Shown one piece after another: positions 7,904 through 17,113 of a stretch of 64,000 nt of DNA. The notes beneath the pieces are model-generated. The model did not search any database and was not told the origin of the DNA. It saw only the letters and a list, made by a program, of their open reading frames with translations. The stretch is taken from contig CBDESM010000002.1 in the NCBI GenBank assembly GCA_965242485.1, forward strand, positions 1-64,000. The letters run 5' to 3'. This stretch comes from CBDESM01 sp965242485 (lineage in GTDB: Bacteria; Chloroflexota; Dehalococcoidia; Bin125). A program made the translations under genes and the position numbers. Every line of letters begins with the position of its first letter. Positions within the stretch are counted from its first letter, which is position 1.

Positions 7904-8995
7904 CTAGGAGCCGGCGGCGTTGCCGTGCGCGTCCACGCTGCTGTCGCCGATCGCGTCGCCGAGCAGGTCGAGCACCGGCTGCGCGAAGCGGTCGCTGCGG
8001 TCGAGCCCGATCACCTTGAGCCGGTGGGCGTACTCGACGAATTGCTTCTTGCGCATCAGCATGACCATCTTGTAGCCGTCGTCGAGGTGCTCGATGCCAC
8101 CGCCGGAGAGGATCGCGAGCGCCTCGCCGGTGAGCGGGTTGGTGGTCAGGCTGGTCTGCTGCGACTGGGTCAGCAGCTGCTCCTGCATGTCGAGGATGTG
8201 GTGCAGCTCTTCCTTGCGCCACGGCTCGGTCTCGACGGTGTACTTGAGGTGGGTGACGCCGAAGGCGAGGTGGCGCGACTCGTCCTGGGCGGCGAGGCGG
8301 AACATCTTCTTCTCGGCCTCGTTCTGCGCGATCAGCTCGCCCATCCGGAAGAGGGTCTGGACGAAGCCCTCGCCGACGAGGTGGAGCAGCGCCGTCATCT
8401 CGGTGAAGTCGTCCGAGCCGAGCAGCTGGACCGCGCCGAGGCCGGCGCCGGAGAAGCCGCCGCCGTTGACCAGCGCGCGCTTGCGGAAGACGTCGAGGTG
8501 CCGCGCCTCGTCCATCAGCTGGGTGCCGAGGAAGAGCTGCGACTCGAAGAACTCCGGGTGGACCTGCTCCATGAAGCGGCCGGGCACGTCGCCGGCGATG
8601 AACTCGACCTGGGTGAGGAAGGTGCAGAGCGTGCACATCGCCCGCTCGAGGTCCTCCGGCATGTCGGCGTCGATCGTGTCCCAAGGGATGTCGCGGGCGC
8701 TGGACCACTGGCGCTGGAGCGCCTCTTCGTAGAGCAGCATCGCGCTGTCGGACCAGACATCGGCCTTGTTGAGGTGCTGGACCGTGTTGGAGGGCGTGCG
8801 CGGGTCGGGCTGGGAGCCGCGCGGGATCCACTGGCGCGCGCGCGCCTCGTCGCGGTCCTCGACCCCGTAGCTCATCTGGTTGATGGCCTCGAGGGTGAGG
8901 CCCTTGCGGCCCTGTTCGATCTCCATCCCCCGCTCGGTATCGACGTTGAGCCAGTCGAGGTCGATGCCCGGCTGGTCGACGAGTTGCGTGGTCAT
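7904..8995 (-). CDS. Ferritin-like diiron protein (R2-like)
   Basis: 363 residues of the R2-like ferritin superfamily. The canonical diiron ligand pattern is visible: E131, E163xxH166 (DEARH), E209 and E239xxH242 (DESRH). ATG 8995 is preceded by GGAGG at suitable spacing. Such proteins activate oxygen for radical generation or substrate oxidation; which one cannot be told, and no reductase large subunit (R1) is nearby. The gene heads the minus-strand run that leads into the degenerate paralogue and the four selenoproteins. The divergent recF gene lies beyond a 150-base intergenic region holding a palindrome. Confidence 0.75.
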   Translation of the reverse strand: MTTQLVDQPGIDLDWLNVDTERGMEIEQGRKGLTLEAINQMSYGVEDRDEARARQWIPRGSQPDPRTPSNTVQHLNKADVWSDSAMLLYEEALQRQWSSARDIPWDTIDADMPEDLERAMCTLCTFLTQVEFIAGDVPGRFMEQVHPEFFESQLFLGTQLMDEARHLDVFRKRALVNGGGFSGAGLGAVQLLGSDDFTEMTALLHLVGEGFVQTLFRMGELIAQNEAEKKMFRLAAQDESRHLAFGVTHLKYTVETEPWRKEELHHILDMQEQLLTQSQQTSLTTNPLTGEALAILSGGGIEHLDDGYKMVMLMRKKQFVEYAHRLKVIGLDRSDRFAQPVLDLLGDAIGDSSVDAHGNAAGS

Positions 8996-9092
8996 GGGGA
9001 GCCTCCAGATGCGCCGGCGCGCCTTCGGAACCGCTGTGCGCGCGCCAAGTGCAGCGCACGCTACAGATGGTCTCCGTCCGCTAGTTCTACCA

Positions 9093-9114
9093 AATTGCGC
9101 CCCGTTGCGCAATT
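9093..9114. promoter_or_regulatory. Operator-like inverted repeat between ferritin-like gene and recF
   Basis: AATTGCGC and its exact complement GCGCAATT are separated by six bases in the divergent intergenic region. The symmetry fits a dimeric regulator site; no regulator can be named. A second smaller inverted repeat (CGAGTC/GACTCG) spans about 9122-9141, just before the recF start. Confidence 0.4.
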
Positions 9115-9145
9115 CGGGGATCGAGTCCGACTTTAGACTCGGCGC

Positions 9146-10339
9146 GTGCATTTGACCCGCCTGTCGCTGCGCGGCTTCCGCTCCTGGCGGGCGCTCGATC
9201 TGGAACTGCCGCCGGGCCTGACGCTGGTCGGCGGCCCCAATGCGAGCGGCAAGACCAATCTGATCGAAGCCTGCTACCTGCTCGCGTCGCTGCGCTCCAC
9301 CCGCGCGGCGAGCGAGGGCGAGCTGCTCTCCTGGCCCGGCGATTCTCCAGACGGCCCGGCCGCGGCGGCGGCGTCCGGGCCGCGCGTGCTGCGGGTCGCG
9401 GGCACCGCCGGAACCGGCGCGGGGGAAGTCGAGGTCGAAGTCGCGATCGCGGCGCGGGAAGGAACGGCGAAAGACGGTTCGCCGCTGACCGGCAAGCGCA
9501 TCCGCGTCAACGGCGTGGCCAAGCGCGCATCGGAGGCGCTGGGCGCGATCCGCGCCGTGCAGTTCAGCACGCTCGACGCGGAGCTGCTGACCGGCCCCGC
9601 CGCGGCGCGGCGGCGCTACCTCGACTTGGCGATCGCGCAGGTCGACCGCGGCCACGCGGCGAACTTGACGCAGTACCAGCGGGCGCTGACCCAGCGCAAC
9701 GCGCTGCTGCGGCGGATCGGCCGCGGCGAAGCGCGCGCGGGCGAGCTGGAGCAATGGGACGAGCTGCTCTGCGGCCACGGCGCGCCGGTCTGGGAGGCGC
9801 GGGCCGCCGCCGCCGCCCGACTCGCCGCCCTCGCGGCCGAGCGCGGAGCGGAACTCGGCGACGGCGCGGGGGACGACGCGCCGCTCTCGGCCTCGTTCGT
9901 GCCCGGCCTGCCGGCCGGCGCGGCGCCCGAAGCCGGACAGGGCTGGCGGCGCGCGCTGGCGGAGGCGCTCACCGCGACGCGCGGCCGCGACCTCGCCCGC
10001 GGCCACACCGGCGCCGGCCCGCACCGCGACGACCTCCGCATCGCGCTCGACATCGGCGACGCCCCGCGCGACGCCGGCCGCTTCGGCTCCCGCGCCCAGC
10101 AGCGCGGCGCCGCCCTCGCCCTGCGCCTCGCCGAAGCCGACTACTTGGAAGAACGCGGCGGCGACCCGCCGATCCTGCTCCTGGACGACCTCTTCAGCGA
10201 GCTGGACGAAGACCGCCGCGCCCGCACCGCCGCCATCCTCGCCTCCCGCGAACAAGTCATCCTCACCACCGCCGACCCCCGAGCCCTCCCCCCCGGCCTC
10301 CCGCAACCATCCCTCACCCTGACGACAACGGAGCTTTAG
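9146..10339 (+). CDS. recF: DNA replication and repair protein RecF
   Basis: 397 residues; SMC/RecN-type ATPase that helps load RecA at single-stranded gaps. GTG 9146 begins HLTRLSLRGFRSW, the typical RecF N-terminus. Walker A is GGPNASGKTN (29-38), the signature region is TGAGPHRDDL, and Walker B is ILLLDDLFSELD near the C-terminus. Length is normal for RecF. Unusually for this gene, dnaA, dnaN and gyrB are not adjacent. The stop overlaps the convergent VWA gene by four bases. Confidence 0.93.
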   Translation: MHLTRLSLRGFRSWRALDLELPPGLTLVGGPNASGKTNLIEACYLLASLRSTRAASEGELLSWPGDSPDGPAAAAASGPRVLRVAGTAGTGAGEVEVEVAIAAREGTAKDGSPLTGKRIRVNGVAKRASEALGAIRAVQFSTLDAELLTGPAAARRRYLDLAIAQVDRGHAANLTQYQRALTQRNALLRRIGRGEARAGELEQWDELLCGHGAPVWEARAAAAARLAALAAERGAELGDGAGDDAPLSASFVPGLPAGAAPEAGQGWRRALAEALTATRGRDLARGHTGAGPHRDDLRIALDIGDAPRDAGRFGSRAQQRGAALALRLAEADYLEERGGDPPILLLDDLFSELDEDRRARTAAILASREQVILTTADPRALPPGLPQPSLTLTTTEL

Positions 10340-12456
10340 GCGCGGCTGAGGGATTTGCGGCGGTGGGTGACGAAATCTACGAGGAGGTATTCGCCTAGGC
10401 GGTCGGGGTCGGTGTAGAAGACGCGGCCTTGGTTGATTTTGGCTACTTGGCCGACGAACTCCTTGAGGTAGTAGGAAGTTTCGAGCATGAAGATGTTGAG
10501 CACGATGTCCTTGCGGGTGCAGCGCTGGACTTCCTTGAGGGTTTCGCGGATCGTGATCGGGCTGGGCGGGTAGGCGAAGTAGGAGCGGCCCTGTTCGAGG
10601 TGCGCGGTCGGTTCGCCGTCGGTGATCATGATGATCTGGCGCGTGCCGATCTTGTGCTTGGAGAGCAGGCGCTGGGCGATCTGCAGCCCTTGGTGCATGT
10701 TGGTGCCGAGCTGGTTCTCGTCCCAGCGCAGGTAGGGCAGCCGCTCCGGTTTGAGTTCGAACGCGTAGGCGCTGAAGCCGACGAGGTAGAGACTGTCGCG
10801 CGGGTACTGCGTGCGGATCATGTCATTCAGCGCCATGGCCACCTTCTTGGCGGCCAGGAAGGAACCGCGCAGCGCCATCGACCAAGAGAGGTCGAGCATC
10901 ACCACGGTCGCGGTCTGGGTCATCGTCTCGGAGCGATAGACCTGGAAATCATCGGGGTCGAGGCCGACGGGGGACTGCGGCCCGCCGCGCTGGAGCGCGT
11001 TGCCGATCGTGCCGGTCAGGTCTAGGTGGAACGGGTCGCCGAATTCGTACTCTTTGACATCGTCGGCGCGGTCGCCGTAGCGGCCGGTTTCGAGCAGGTT
11101 GTGCTTGCCGAACTGCTGCTTGCGCAGGCGCGCGAAGATTTCGGCCAGTGCTTTTTGGCCGATCTTGCGGTTGCCGCGGGGTGTCAGCTCCCATGAGTTG
11201 TTCTTGCGGCGCAGCAGGCCCTGCTCTTGCATCTCCCGCATCATCGAGACGAGTTGCTCGATCGCTTCGCGGGCTTCGGCGCCGAGCACTTCTTCGACCA
11301 GATCGAGGTCGATGTTGGAGAGATCGCCGCTGTAGGCGGCCTGTTCGAGCATCCGCTCGACTTCGTCGAAGCGGCCCATCTCGTCCATCAGGCCCATCGC
11401 GGCCTGCATGTCGAGCGGTTCGTCGCCGCGGAAGGGGTACTGGTTGCGCATGTCGCGGGTGGGGGCGAGCGCTTCGACATTGGCGGCGAGCCGGGCCAGT
11501 TCTTGGCCGAGGCCGGCCTGGTCCATCATTTGCTGCATCATTTCGCCGAGCTGGTTGCGCATCTCGGAGGGGAGCGAGTCGAGCAGGTTCTGCATCTGCG
11601 CGCCCTGCTGCTGCATTTGTTCGAGCAGTTCTTCCAGCGATTGCGGCGGATCGTCGCCGAACATGTCGCCGTGCTTCTGCATGAATTCATCGAAGCGCGG
11701 GTCCTCGCCCATCCGGGCGCGTTCGAGCATGTCGTTGAGGTCGCGGATCATCTCCTGCATGCGGGACATGTCGCTGGATGACATTTCCTGCATCGTCTGC
11801 TGCATTTGGTTGAAGAATTGGTTCATCATCGACTGGCGCAGCTGGTCGACGAGTTCCTGGTATTTCTGTGCGGCCTCGGGGTTCTCGAATTCGTAGGGCT
11901 GGAGGCCCTTCATCTGGCCGGCGGCGTGTTCGGGCAGGTCGTCGAGCTGCTGCTGCTTGCGTTCAAGCAGCTGGCGCATCGCCTCGGTCAGGCGCTCGCG
12001 CTCCTCTTCGGTCAGGCCCGATTCGTCGCGCTGTTCCGCGCCCGCCTGCGGCTGCCCACCCTGCTGCAGCCCCTGCTGCCCCTCCGGATCGGCCTCGCCG
12101 TCCTGCGCGGGCTGCGGGCGCGGCGGCAGCTGGTCCAGGCGATCGTCGAGCGCGCCGCGCTCGAGGTCGACGATCTCGTCCAGCTGGCGCTGGATGTCGT
12201 CGAAGGCGGAGGAGAGGTCGAAGCGTTCGAGGTTGTCGCGGCGCTGCTGGCGGAGCTGCTGGAGCAGATCGCGCAGCCCTTCCGTGCGGTCGCCGCCGGG
12301 CATCCGCATGCCGCGCTGGAGCATGTTGCGCAGCGCCTGCTGGAGGTCGCCGAAATTGAGCAGGTCGTCGGAGACCTGATCCAGCACCTGTTCGGGATCG
12401 GGCCCGGCCAGCTCCTGCGTGCCGTCCCACTGCGTGTAGCGGAATCGAGCGGGCAT
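10336..12456 (-). CDS. VWA-domain protein partnered with a MoxR-type ATPase
   Basis: 706 residues. A long helical, Gln/Met/Glu-rich N-terminal part (many MQQ and EEL repeats) precedes a von Willebrand A domain near residue 500 with the metal-binding motif DLSWS and later TDGEPT. Such VWA proteins work with MoxR or magnesium-chelatase-like AAA ATPases as metal-insertion or protein-assembly chaperones. The ATPase is immediately upstream, 32 bases away. No signal peptide, so cytoplasmic. The client is unknown. Confidence 0.85.
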   Translation of the reverse strand: MPARFRYTQWDGTQELAGPDPEQVLDQVSDDLLNFGDLQQALRNMLQRGMRMPGGDRTEGLRDLLQQLRQQRRDNLERFDLSSAFDDIQRQLDEIVDLERGALDDRLDQLPPRPQPAQDGEADPEGQQGLQQGGQPQAGAEQRDESGLTEEERERLTEAMRQLLERKQQQLDDLPEHAAGQMKGLQPYEFENPEAAQKYQELVDQLRQSMMNQFFNQMQQTMQEMSSSDMSRMQEMIRDLNDMLERARMGEDPRFDEFMQKHGDMFGDDPPQSLEELLEQMQQQGAQMQNLLDSLPSEMRNQLGEMMQQMMDQAGLGQELARLAANVEALAPTRDMRNQYPFRGDEPLDMQAAMGLMDEMGRFDEVERMLEQAAYSGDLSNIDLDLVEEVLGAEAREAIEQLVSMMREMQEQGLLRRKNNSWELTPRGNRKIGQKALAEIFARLRKQQFGKHNLLETGRYGDRADDVKEYEFGDPFHLDLTGTIGNALQRGGPQSPVGLDPDDFQVYRSETMTQTATVVMLDLSWSMALRGSFLAAKKVAMALNDMIRTQYPRDSLYLVGFSAYAFELKPERLPYLRWDENQLGTNMHQGLQIAQRLLSKHKIGTRQIIMITDGEPTAHLEQGRSYFAYPPSPITIRETLKEVQRCTRKDIVLNIFMLETSYYLKEFVGQVAKINQGRVFYTDPDRLGEYLLVDFVTHRRKSLSRA

Positions 12457-12488
12457 GTGAGGCGGCCTGACGCTGTCGGCGCGGCGGG

Positions 12489-13880
12489 CTAGGCGCGGTA
12501 GAACGCGCGGCGGCCGACGCTGTCCTTGTTGAGGCGCTTGTTGAGGTGCAGTCCTTCCAGCAGGAATTCGACGGCGGAGGCGAGCGAGGCGGCGTCCTCG
12601 CCGACGTCGAGCACGGCGAGCGCCTCCTGCGCGCCCTCGATGCGGGCGATGATGGCCGGGTAATCGGCGACGGGGATGTCCTCGCCGACCTCGACCGCGA
12701 GGCCGGCGGCGAAGGTCTCGACCAGCGCGTCGAAGTCGGCGTCGCGGAAGCTGCGCGAGAAGACGCGGGAGACGGCCTCGCGGATCAGGCGCGGGATCAC
12801 TTCGAGGTCGGCGTCCTCGATCACCGTTTCCATCTCGATCTTGCCCTGCAGCGCCGGCGCGACGTGCTCCAAGTCGCAGATGCGCGGTGCGGCCTGCGAT
12901 TCGCCGGCGGCGAGCGCCCGGCGGGCCGCGTTCGCCATCAGCGTCTCGTAGACCGCGATCGAGGCGCGGACGGAGACGCCCGAGCGCTGGCTGACGTCGG
13001 GCGAGCGCCGCGCCAGCCGGATCAGCTCGACCGCGATCTCCTCCATGTAGCGCGGGCAGGAGACGGCCATGCCGGGCGGCGGGGAGTCGGACGCCTCCTG
13101 CCGCATGATCTCGACCTCGGTTTCGATCTCCTCCGGGTAGTGGGTGCGGATCTGGGCGCCGTAGCGGTCCTTGAGCGGGGTGATGATGCGGCCGCGGTTG
13201 GTGTAGTCCTCCGGGTTGGCCGAGGCGACGATCAGCACGTCGAGCGGGAGGCGGACGCGGAAGCCGCGGATCTGGACGTCGCGCTCCTCCATGATGTTGA
13301 GCAGGCCGACCTGGATGCGCTCGACCAAGTCGGGCAGTTCGTTGATGCAGAAGATGCCGCGGTTGCTGCGGGGGACGAGCCCGAAGTGGATCGTCTCTTC
13401 ATCGGAGAGGTAGCGGCCCTCGGCCACCTTGATCGGGTCCACCTCGCCGATCAGGTCGGCGATGGTGATGTCGGGCGTGGCCAGCTTCTCGCCGTAGCGC
13501 TCCTCGCGGCCGACCCATTTGATCGGCGCGTCGTCGCCCTGCTCGGCGACCAGGGCACGGCCCTCGGCGGTGATCGGGTCGAGCGGGTCCTCGAAGATCT
13601 CGGGGCCGTCGAGCACGGGCACCTGCTCGTCGAGCAGGCCGACGAGGCCGCGGATCATGCGCGACTTGGCCTGGCCGCGCTCGCCGAGGAAGATCACGTC
13701 CTGCCCGGCCAGCAGCGCGTTCTGCAGGGCCGGCACGACGGTGTCGTCGTAGCCGTGGATGCCGTCGAAGAGCGGCGCGCCGGCGCGGATGCGCTCGACC
13801 AAGTTGTCGCGGATCTCGTCGCGCACGGAACGCGAGGCGTAGCCCCCGGCCTTGAGTTCCCCCAGCGAAGCAGCAGCCAT
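12489..13880 (-). CDS. MoxR/magnesium-chelatase-like AAA+ ATPase
   Basis: 463 residues from ATG 13880, which has GGAGGG just upstream (an ATG at 13907 is possible). The Walker A is the variant GERGQAKS used by this ATPase group; CINELPDL is the Walker B-like segment, and ASANPEDYTNRG is a sensor region. It probably remodels a client together with the VWA protein encoded next. Divergent from the potassium channel gene across about 115 bases. Confidence 0.88.
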   Translation of the reverse strand: MAAASLGELKAGGYASRSVRDEIRDNLVERIRAGAPLFDGIHGYDDTVVPALQNALLAGQDVIFLGERGQAKSRMIRGLVGLLDEQVPVLDGPEIFEDPLDPITAEGRALVAEQGDDAPIKWVGREERYGEKLATPDITIADLIGEVDPIKVAEGRYLSDEETIHFGLVPRSNRGIFCINELPDLVERIQVGLLNIMEERDVQIRGFRVRLPLDVLIVASANPEDYTNRGRIITPLKDRYGAQIRTHYPEEIETEVEIMRQEASDSPPPGMAVSCPRYMEEIAVELIRLARRSPDVSQRSGVSVRASIAVYETLMANAARRALAAGESQAAPRICDLEHVAPALQGKIEMETVIEDADLEVIPRLIREAVSRVFSRSFRDADFDALVETFAAGLAVEVGEDIPVADYPAIIARIEGAQEALAVLDVGEDAASLASAVEFLLEGLHLNKRLNKDSVGRRAFYRA

Positions 13881-13996
13881 CGCGCCCTCCCCCCGATTGG
13901 CCGCCAAGTATAGACAGGCGCCCGGCGGCGGCCGCGCCCCTGCGGCCGGGTGGTGCGAGACTGCCGGGCGGGGACGGTTCCGGAGAGGGGGCGGCG

Positions 13997-15040
13997 ATGG
14001 CGCGGGAGCAGAAAGTCCGCTGGCGGCTCCGGCGGCGGCTGCCGGGGGTGCTGCTGGGGGCGACGCAGATGGTCTTCGTCAACGTCTCCGAGGGGCCGGC
14101 GCTGACCCGGCTGGGCAAGGCGCTGAGCGCATTCGCGCTGACGCTGGCCATCGGCGTCTCCGGCTACATGCTGATCGAGGGCATCCCCTTCGTCGACGCG
14201 CTCTACCAGACCGTGATCACGCTGACCACGATCGGCTTCCAGGAGGTGCATCCGCTGGGGCAGACGGCGCGCATCTTCACGATCCTCATCTCGATCTTCG
14301 GAGTCGGGGCGACGGCCTACCTGTTCACGGCGGCGGCCGCGATCCTGCTCGAGGGCGACCTGTACCGTGACGTGCGGGAGTGGCGCATGACGCGGCTGGC
14401 GGGGCATTTGCGGGATCACGTGATCATCGCCGCGGCGGGCCGGGTCGGCTGGGGCGTGGCCCGCGTGCTGCACGACCGCGGCGCCGACTTCGTGCTGATC
14501 GACAGCGATCAGGCCAGGGTCGACGACGCGCGGCGCGAGGGCTGGCTGGCGATCCACGGCGACGCGCGCGAGCGCGAGGTGCTCGAGCACGCCGGCGTGG
14601 AGCTGGCGCGCTCGCTGGTGATCGCGTCGCACGACGACGCGACGAACACGTTCGTGATGCTGACCGCGCTGAGCATCAACCCGGCGATCTTCACCGTCGC
14701 CCGCTGCAACGATTCGGGCTCGGAGCCGCAGCTGAAGCAGGCCGGGGCGGCCGTGACCTTCTCGCCGATGGATCTGCTGGGCGGGCTGATGGCGCTGACC
14801 GCGGCGCGGGGCGCGGCGGGGCCGCAGACGCTGCCGATCCACGGCACCGGCGACGCCGTGGCCGTGATCGAGGTGGACGAGGCGAACGGACGGGCCGGGC
14901 GCACGGCGGCGGAGATCGCCGGGGCGGGCCAGCGCGCGCTCGGCGTGCGCTCGGGCGACGGCGCCTACCTGCCCGCGGACGAGCGGCTGCTGCAGCCGGG
15001 CGACGCGGTGATCGCCGCGGGGCCGGCGGAGCTCGGCTAG
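13997..15040 (+). CDS. Potassium channel with cytoplasmic TrkA-N/TrkA-C (RCK) domains
   Basis: 347 residues. Two membrane helices flank a pore loop with the filter-like sequence TLTTIGFQEV at about residues 74-83. A RCK/TrkA-N Rossmann domain follows from about 138 (HVIIAAAGRVGWG), then a TrkA-C domain (GDGAYLPADERLLQPGDAVIAAG). The architecture matches ligand-gated prokaryotic K+ channels of the inner membrane. The filter is TIGF rather than the common TVGY, which is seen in some family members. The stop overlaps the convergent downstream gene by four bases. Confidence 0.9.
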   Translation: MAREQKVRWRLRRRLPGVLLGATQMVFVNVSEGPALTRLGKALSAFALTLAIGVSGYMLIEGIPFVDALYQTVITLTTIGFQEVHPLGQTARIFTILISIFGVGATAYLFTAAAAILLEGDLYRDVREWRMTRLAGHLRDHVIIAAAGRVGWGVARVLHDRGADFVLIDSDQARVDDARREGWLAIHGDAREREVLEHAGVELARSLVIASHDDATNTFVMLTALSINPAIFTVARCNDSGSEPQLKQAGAAVTFSPMDLLGGLMALTAARGAAGPQTLPIHGTGDAVAVIEVDEANGRAGRTAAEIAGAGQRALGVRSGDGAYLPADERLLQPGDAVIAAGPAELG

Positions 15041-15552
15041 GAGTCGCGCGCGGCGCGGTACTCGCGCCAGCGGCGGGCGAACATCTCCAGCCCGCTGCGG
15101 TAGGCGCGGTCCTGGATCAGCACGTTGCCGAAGAAGACGCCGGCGAAGTAGCCGCCGGCGATCAGGATCAGCAGGCCCAGGGCGACGACCCAGATGCCGG
15201 CCTCGGCGAAGAAGTAGATCAGCAGCACCGAGAGCGCCGTGGCGAGCAGGATGCCGGTCCAGGCGGCGAGGTGGACGAACAGCCCCTCGCGCTTGCGCTT
15301 GGCCGTGTAGATCGCGGCCAATTCGCGGTCGATCTTGCCGACCGGCTCGGTCGCGCCGACCGGCTCGCCGCAGGTGCGGCAGGAGTCGGCGTCGCCGAGC
15401 GGGGCGCAGCAGCGGCCGCAGAAGCGGCCCAGGTTGGGCGCTTCGCCCTTGCGGATCTCGGCAATCAGCTGATCGAGCTCGTCCGAGAAGGGGACGTCGC
15501 GGGTGGGCACGAACTCGCCGTCGCGGTACTGCGGAGCCGCCTGCATCGTCAT
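15037..15552 (-). CDS. Zinc-ribbon membrane protein
   Basis: 171 residues. The N-terminal third holds a four-cysteine ribbon (CGRCCAPLG...CRTCGEPVG), followed by two adjacent hydrophobic segments at about residues 90-140 and a basic C-terminal tail. No enzymatic motif. Probably an inner-membrane protein with a cytoplasmic zinc ribbon; function unknown. It ends against the K+ channel gene and starts 19 bases after the stop of the epimerase gene, on the same strand. Confidence 0.7.
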   Translation of the reverse strand: MTMQAAPQYRDGEFVPTRDVPFSDELDQLIAEIRKGEAPNLGRFCGRCCAPLGDADSCRTCGEPVGATEPVGKIDRELAAIYTAKRKREGLFVHLAAWTGILLATALSVLLIYFFAEAGIWVVALGLLILIAGGYFAGVFFGNVLIQDRAYRSGLEMFARRWREYRAARDS

Positions 15553-15571
15553 CGCGCCGTCATCGCGCGGA

Positions 15572-16030
15572 TCAGCCCGGCCAATCCGCCGGCCGGCGGC
15601 CGGGGCGCCACTCGTAGAGCTGGACGAGGACGCCGCCGGTGTCGCGCGGATGGACGAAGCACTGGCGCCACTCGAAGTCCTCGAACTCGCCGAAGGGCTC
15701 GATTCCCATCTCGCCGCGCAGGTAGGCGACGGCGTCGTCGAAGTCGTGCACCTCGACGGTGATGTGGTGCATGCCCGGCCCCCGGGTTTCGATGAAGCGC
15801 TGGATGAACGAGTCGTCGTCGTATGCGCCGATCACCTCGAGGCCGACCTGGCGGCCGGGGAAGTGGAACTGGGCGACGCGGAAGCCCTCTTCGGGCGAGC
15901 TGCTCCAGTGATCGAGCTCGAGTCCGAAGAACCGCTGCCAGAAATCGGCGGCCCGCTGCGGCTCCGGCGCGGCGATGGCGACGTGGTCGACGCGGCGGAT
16001 GCCGATGCCGCGGGGGCTGGAATTCGACAT
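15572..16030 (-). CDS. mce: Methylmalonyl-CoA epimerase (VOC/glyoxalase family)
   Basis: 152 residues of the VOC superfamily. RRVDHVAIA starts the first beta-alpha-beta module with the metal His; GPGMHHITVEV supplies the second, and a Glu lies near LVQLYEW. These features suit methylmalonyl-CoA epimerase, which interconverts the 2R and 2S isomers for the mutase. A methylmalonyl-CoA mutase large subunit is encoded in this window at 55143-56819, which supports the call; a related dioxygenase-fold enzyme remains possible. ATG 16030 is 40 bases from the divergent kinase gene. Confidence 0.72.
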   Translation of the reverse strand: MSNSSPRGIGIRRVDHVAIAAPEPQRAADFWQRFFGLELDHWSSSPEEGFRVAQFHFPGRQVGLEVIGAYDDDSFIQRFIETRGPGMHHITVEVHDFDDAVAYLRGEMGIEPFGEFEDFEWRQCFVHPRDTGGVLVQLYEWRPGRRPADWPG

Positions 16031-16070
16031 GCGGGCAAGGGTAGCGGGCGGCGGCGCGTACACTCCGCGC

Positions 16071-17042
16071 ATGCCCATCCCCGCCGGCTCGGTCGTCTTC
16101 GTCGTCAACCCGAACACGCGGGGCGGGGCGGGCTTGGCGGAGGAGGTGCGCCGCTGGGCGTCGGCCGCGGCCGAATTCGGGCGCCAGCCGCACATCGTCT
16201 CCGCGCCCGCGCCGGCGATCGCGGCGGAGACGGCGGCGGAGGCGCACCAAGCGGGGGCCGCGGCGATCTTCGGCTGCGGCGGCGACGGCACGCTCAACGC
16301 GATCCTGCAAGGGCTGCCGCCGGGCTCGCCGACGGCGCTCGGCGTCGCGCCGATCGGCACGGCCAACGTCTGGGCGCAGGAGCTGCACCTGGCCGGCGAC
16401 CGCGAGCTGGCCGTGCGCGCGCAGCTGGCCGCGCTGCCGCAGCCCGCGATGATCGACGCCGGGCGGCTGTCCACGGCCGACGGGGCCGAGCGCCGCTTCC
16501 TGCTGATGGCCGGCATCGGCATCGACGCCGACGCGGTGCGCGTGGTCGACCCGCGGCTCAAGCGCGCCTTCGGCAAAGCGGCCTACGGCGCGGCCGCGCT
16601 GCGGGTGCTGCGGCATCCGCCGCACGCGGTCCGGCTCATCTTCGACGACGGCGAACCGGAGCTGCACCGGGCCGGGATGATCACGATCGGCAACACGCGG
16701 CGCTACGCGGCCGTGAGCGAGATCACCAACCGCGCCTCGGCGGTGGACGGGATGCTCGACTGCGTCGTGTTCGACGGCGGCTCAGCGCGGGCCGCGGCCG
16801 AGGCCGTGCTGAGCCTGGCCGAATTGCACACGGCCGCGCCCGGCGTCAGCTACCGCCGCTTCCAGCGCCTGTCGCTCGCCTTCGCCGAGCCCACGCCCTG
16901 CCAGATCGACGGCGAGTACATCGACCAGACCCCGGTCCAGATCTCGGTCGACCCCTCCAGCCTCGCCGTGCTCGCCCCCGTCCTCCACCTCCCGATCTTC
17001 GAGCCCGCCGGCGCTCCCGCCCCGAGCCGGGTCGGCGGCTGA
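16071..17042 (+). CDS. Diacylglycerol-kinase-family lipid kinase
   Basis: 323 residues from ATG 16071. The DAGK catalytic domain is clear: FVVNPNTRGG near the N-terminus, the nucleotide loop GCGGDGTLN at about 64-72, and IGTANVWA after it. Length is typical of YegS/DgkB-like kinases, which phosphorylate diacylglycerol or related lipids at the membrane. The exact lipid cannot be told. It may belong with the inositol-lipid genes elsewhere in the window. Confidence 0.85.
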   Translation: MPIPAGSVVFVVNPNTRGGAGLAEEVRRWASAAAEFGRQPHIVSAPAPAIAAETAAEAHQAGAAAIFGCGGDGTLNAILQGLPPGSPTALGVAPIGTANVWAQELHLAGDRELAVRAQLAALPQPAMIDAGRLSTADGAERRFLLMAGIGIDADAVRVVDPRLKRAFGKAAYGAAALRVLRHPPHAVRLIFDDGEPELHRAGMITIGNTRRYAAVSEITNRASAVDGMLDCVVFDGGSARAAAEAVLSLAELHTAAPGVSYRRFQRLSLAFAEPTPCQIDGEYIDQTPVQISVDPSSLAVLAPVLHLPIFEPAGAPAPSRVGG

Positions 17043-17113
17043 TGATGATTTGTTCCCGATCCAGAACCGCGCGCTGACCTGATCCGTGCGCGGGCAGGGG
17101 ATATCGTGAACTG

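Noticed and set aside
7904..10306. An 800-residue fusion reaching from the diiron protein into the recF region
   Set aside because: The upstream half is antisense to recF and low-complexity; ATG 8995 has a good ribosome site and the right family N-terminus.
15572..16576. An N-terminally extended epimerase
   Set aside because: The extension lies over the kinase gene and is Ser/Arg/Ala-rich without motifs; ATG 16030 gives the normal family length.
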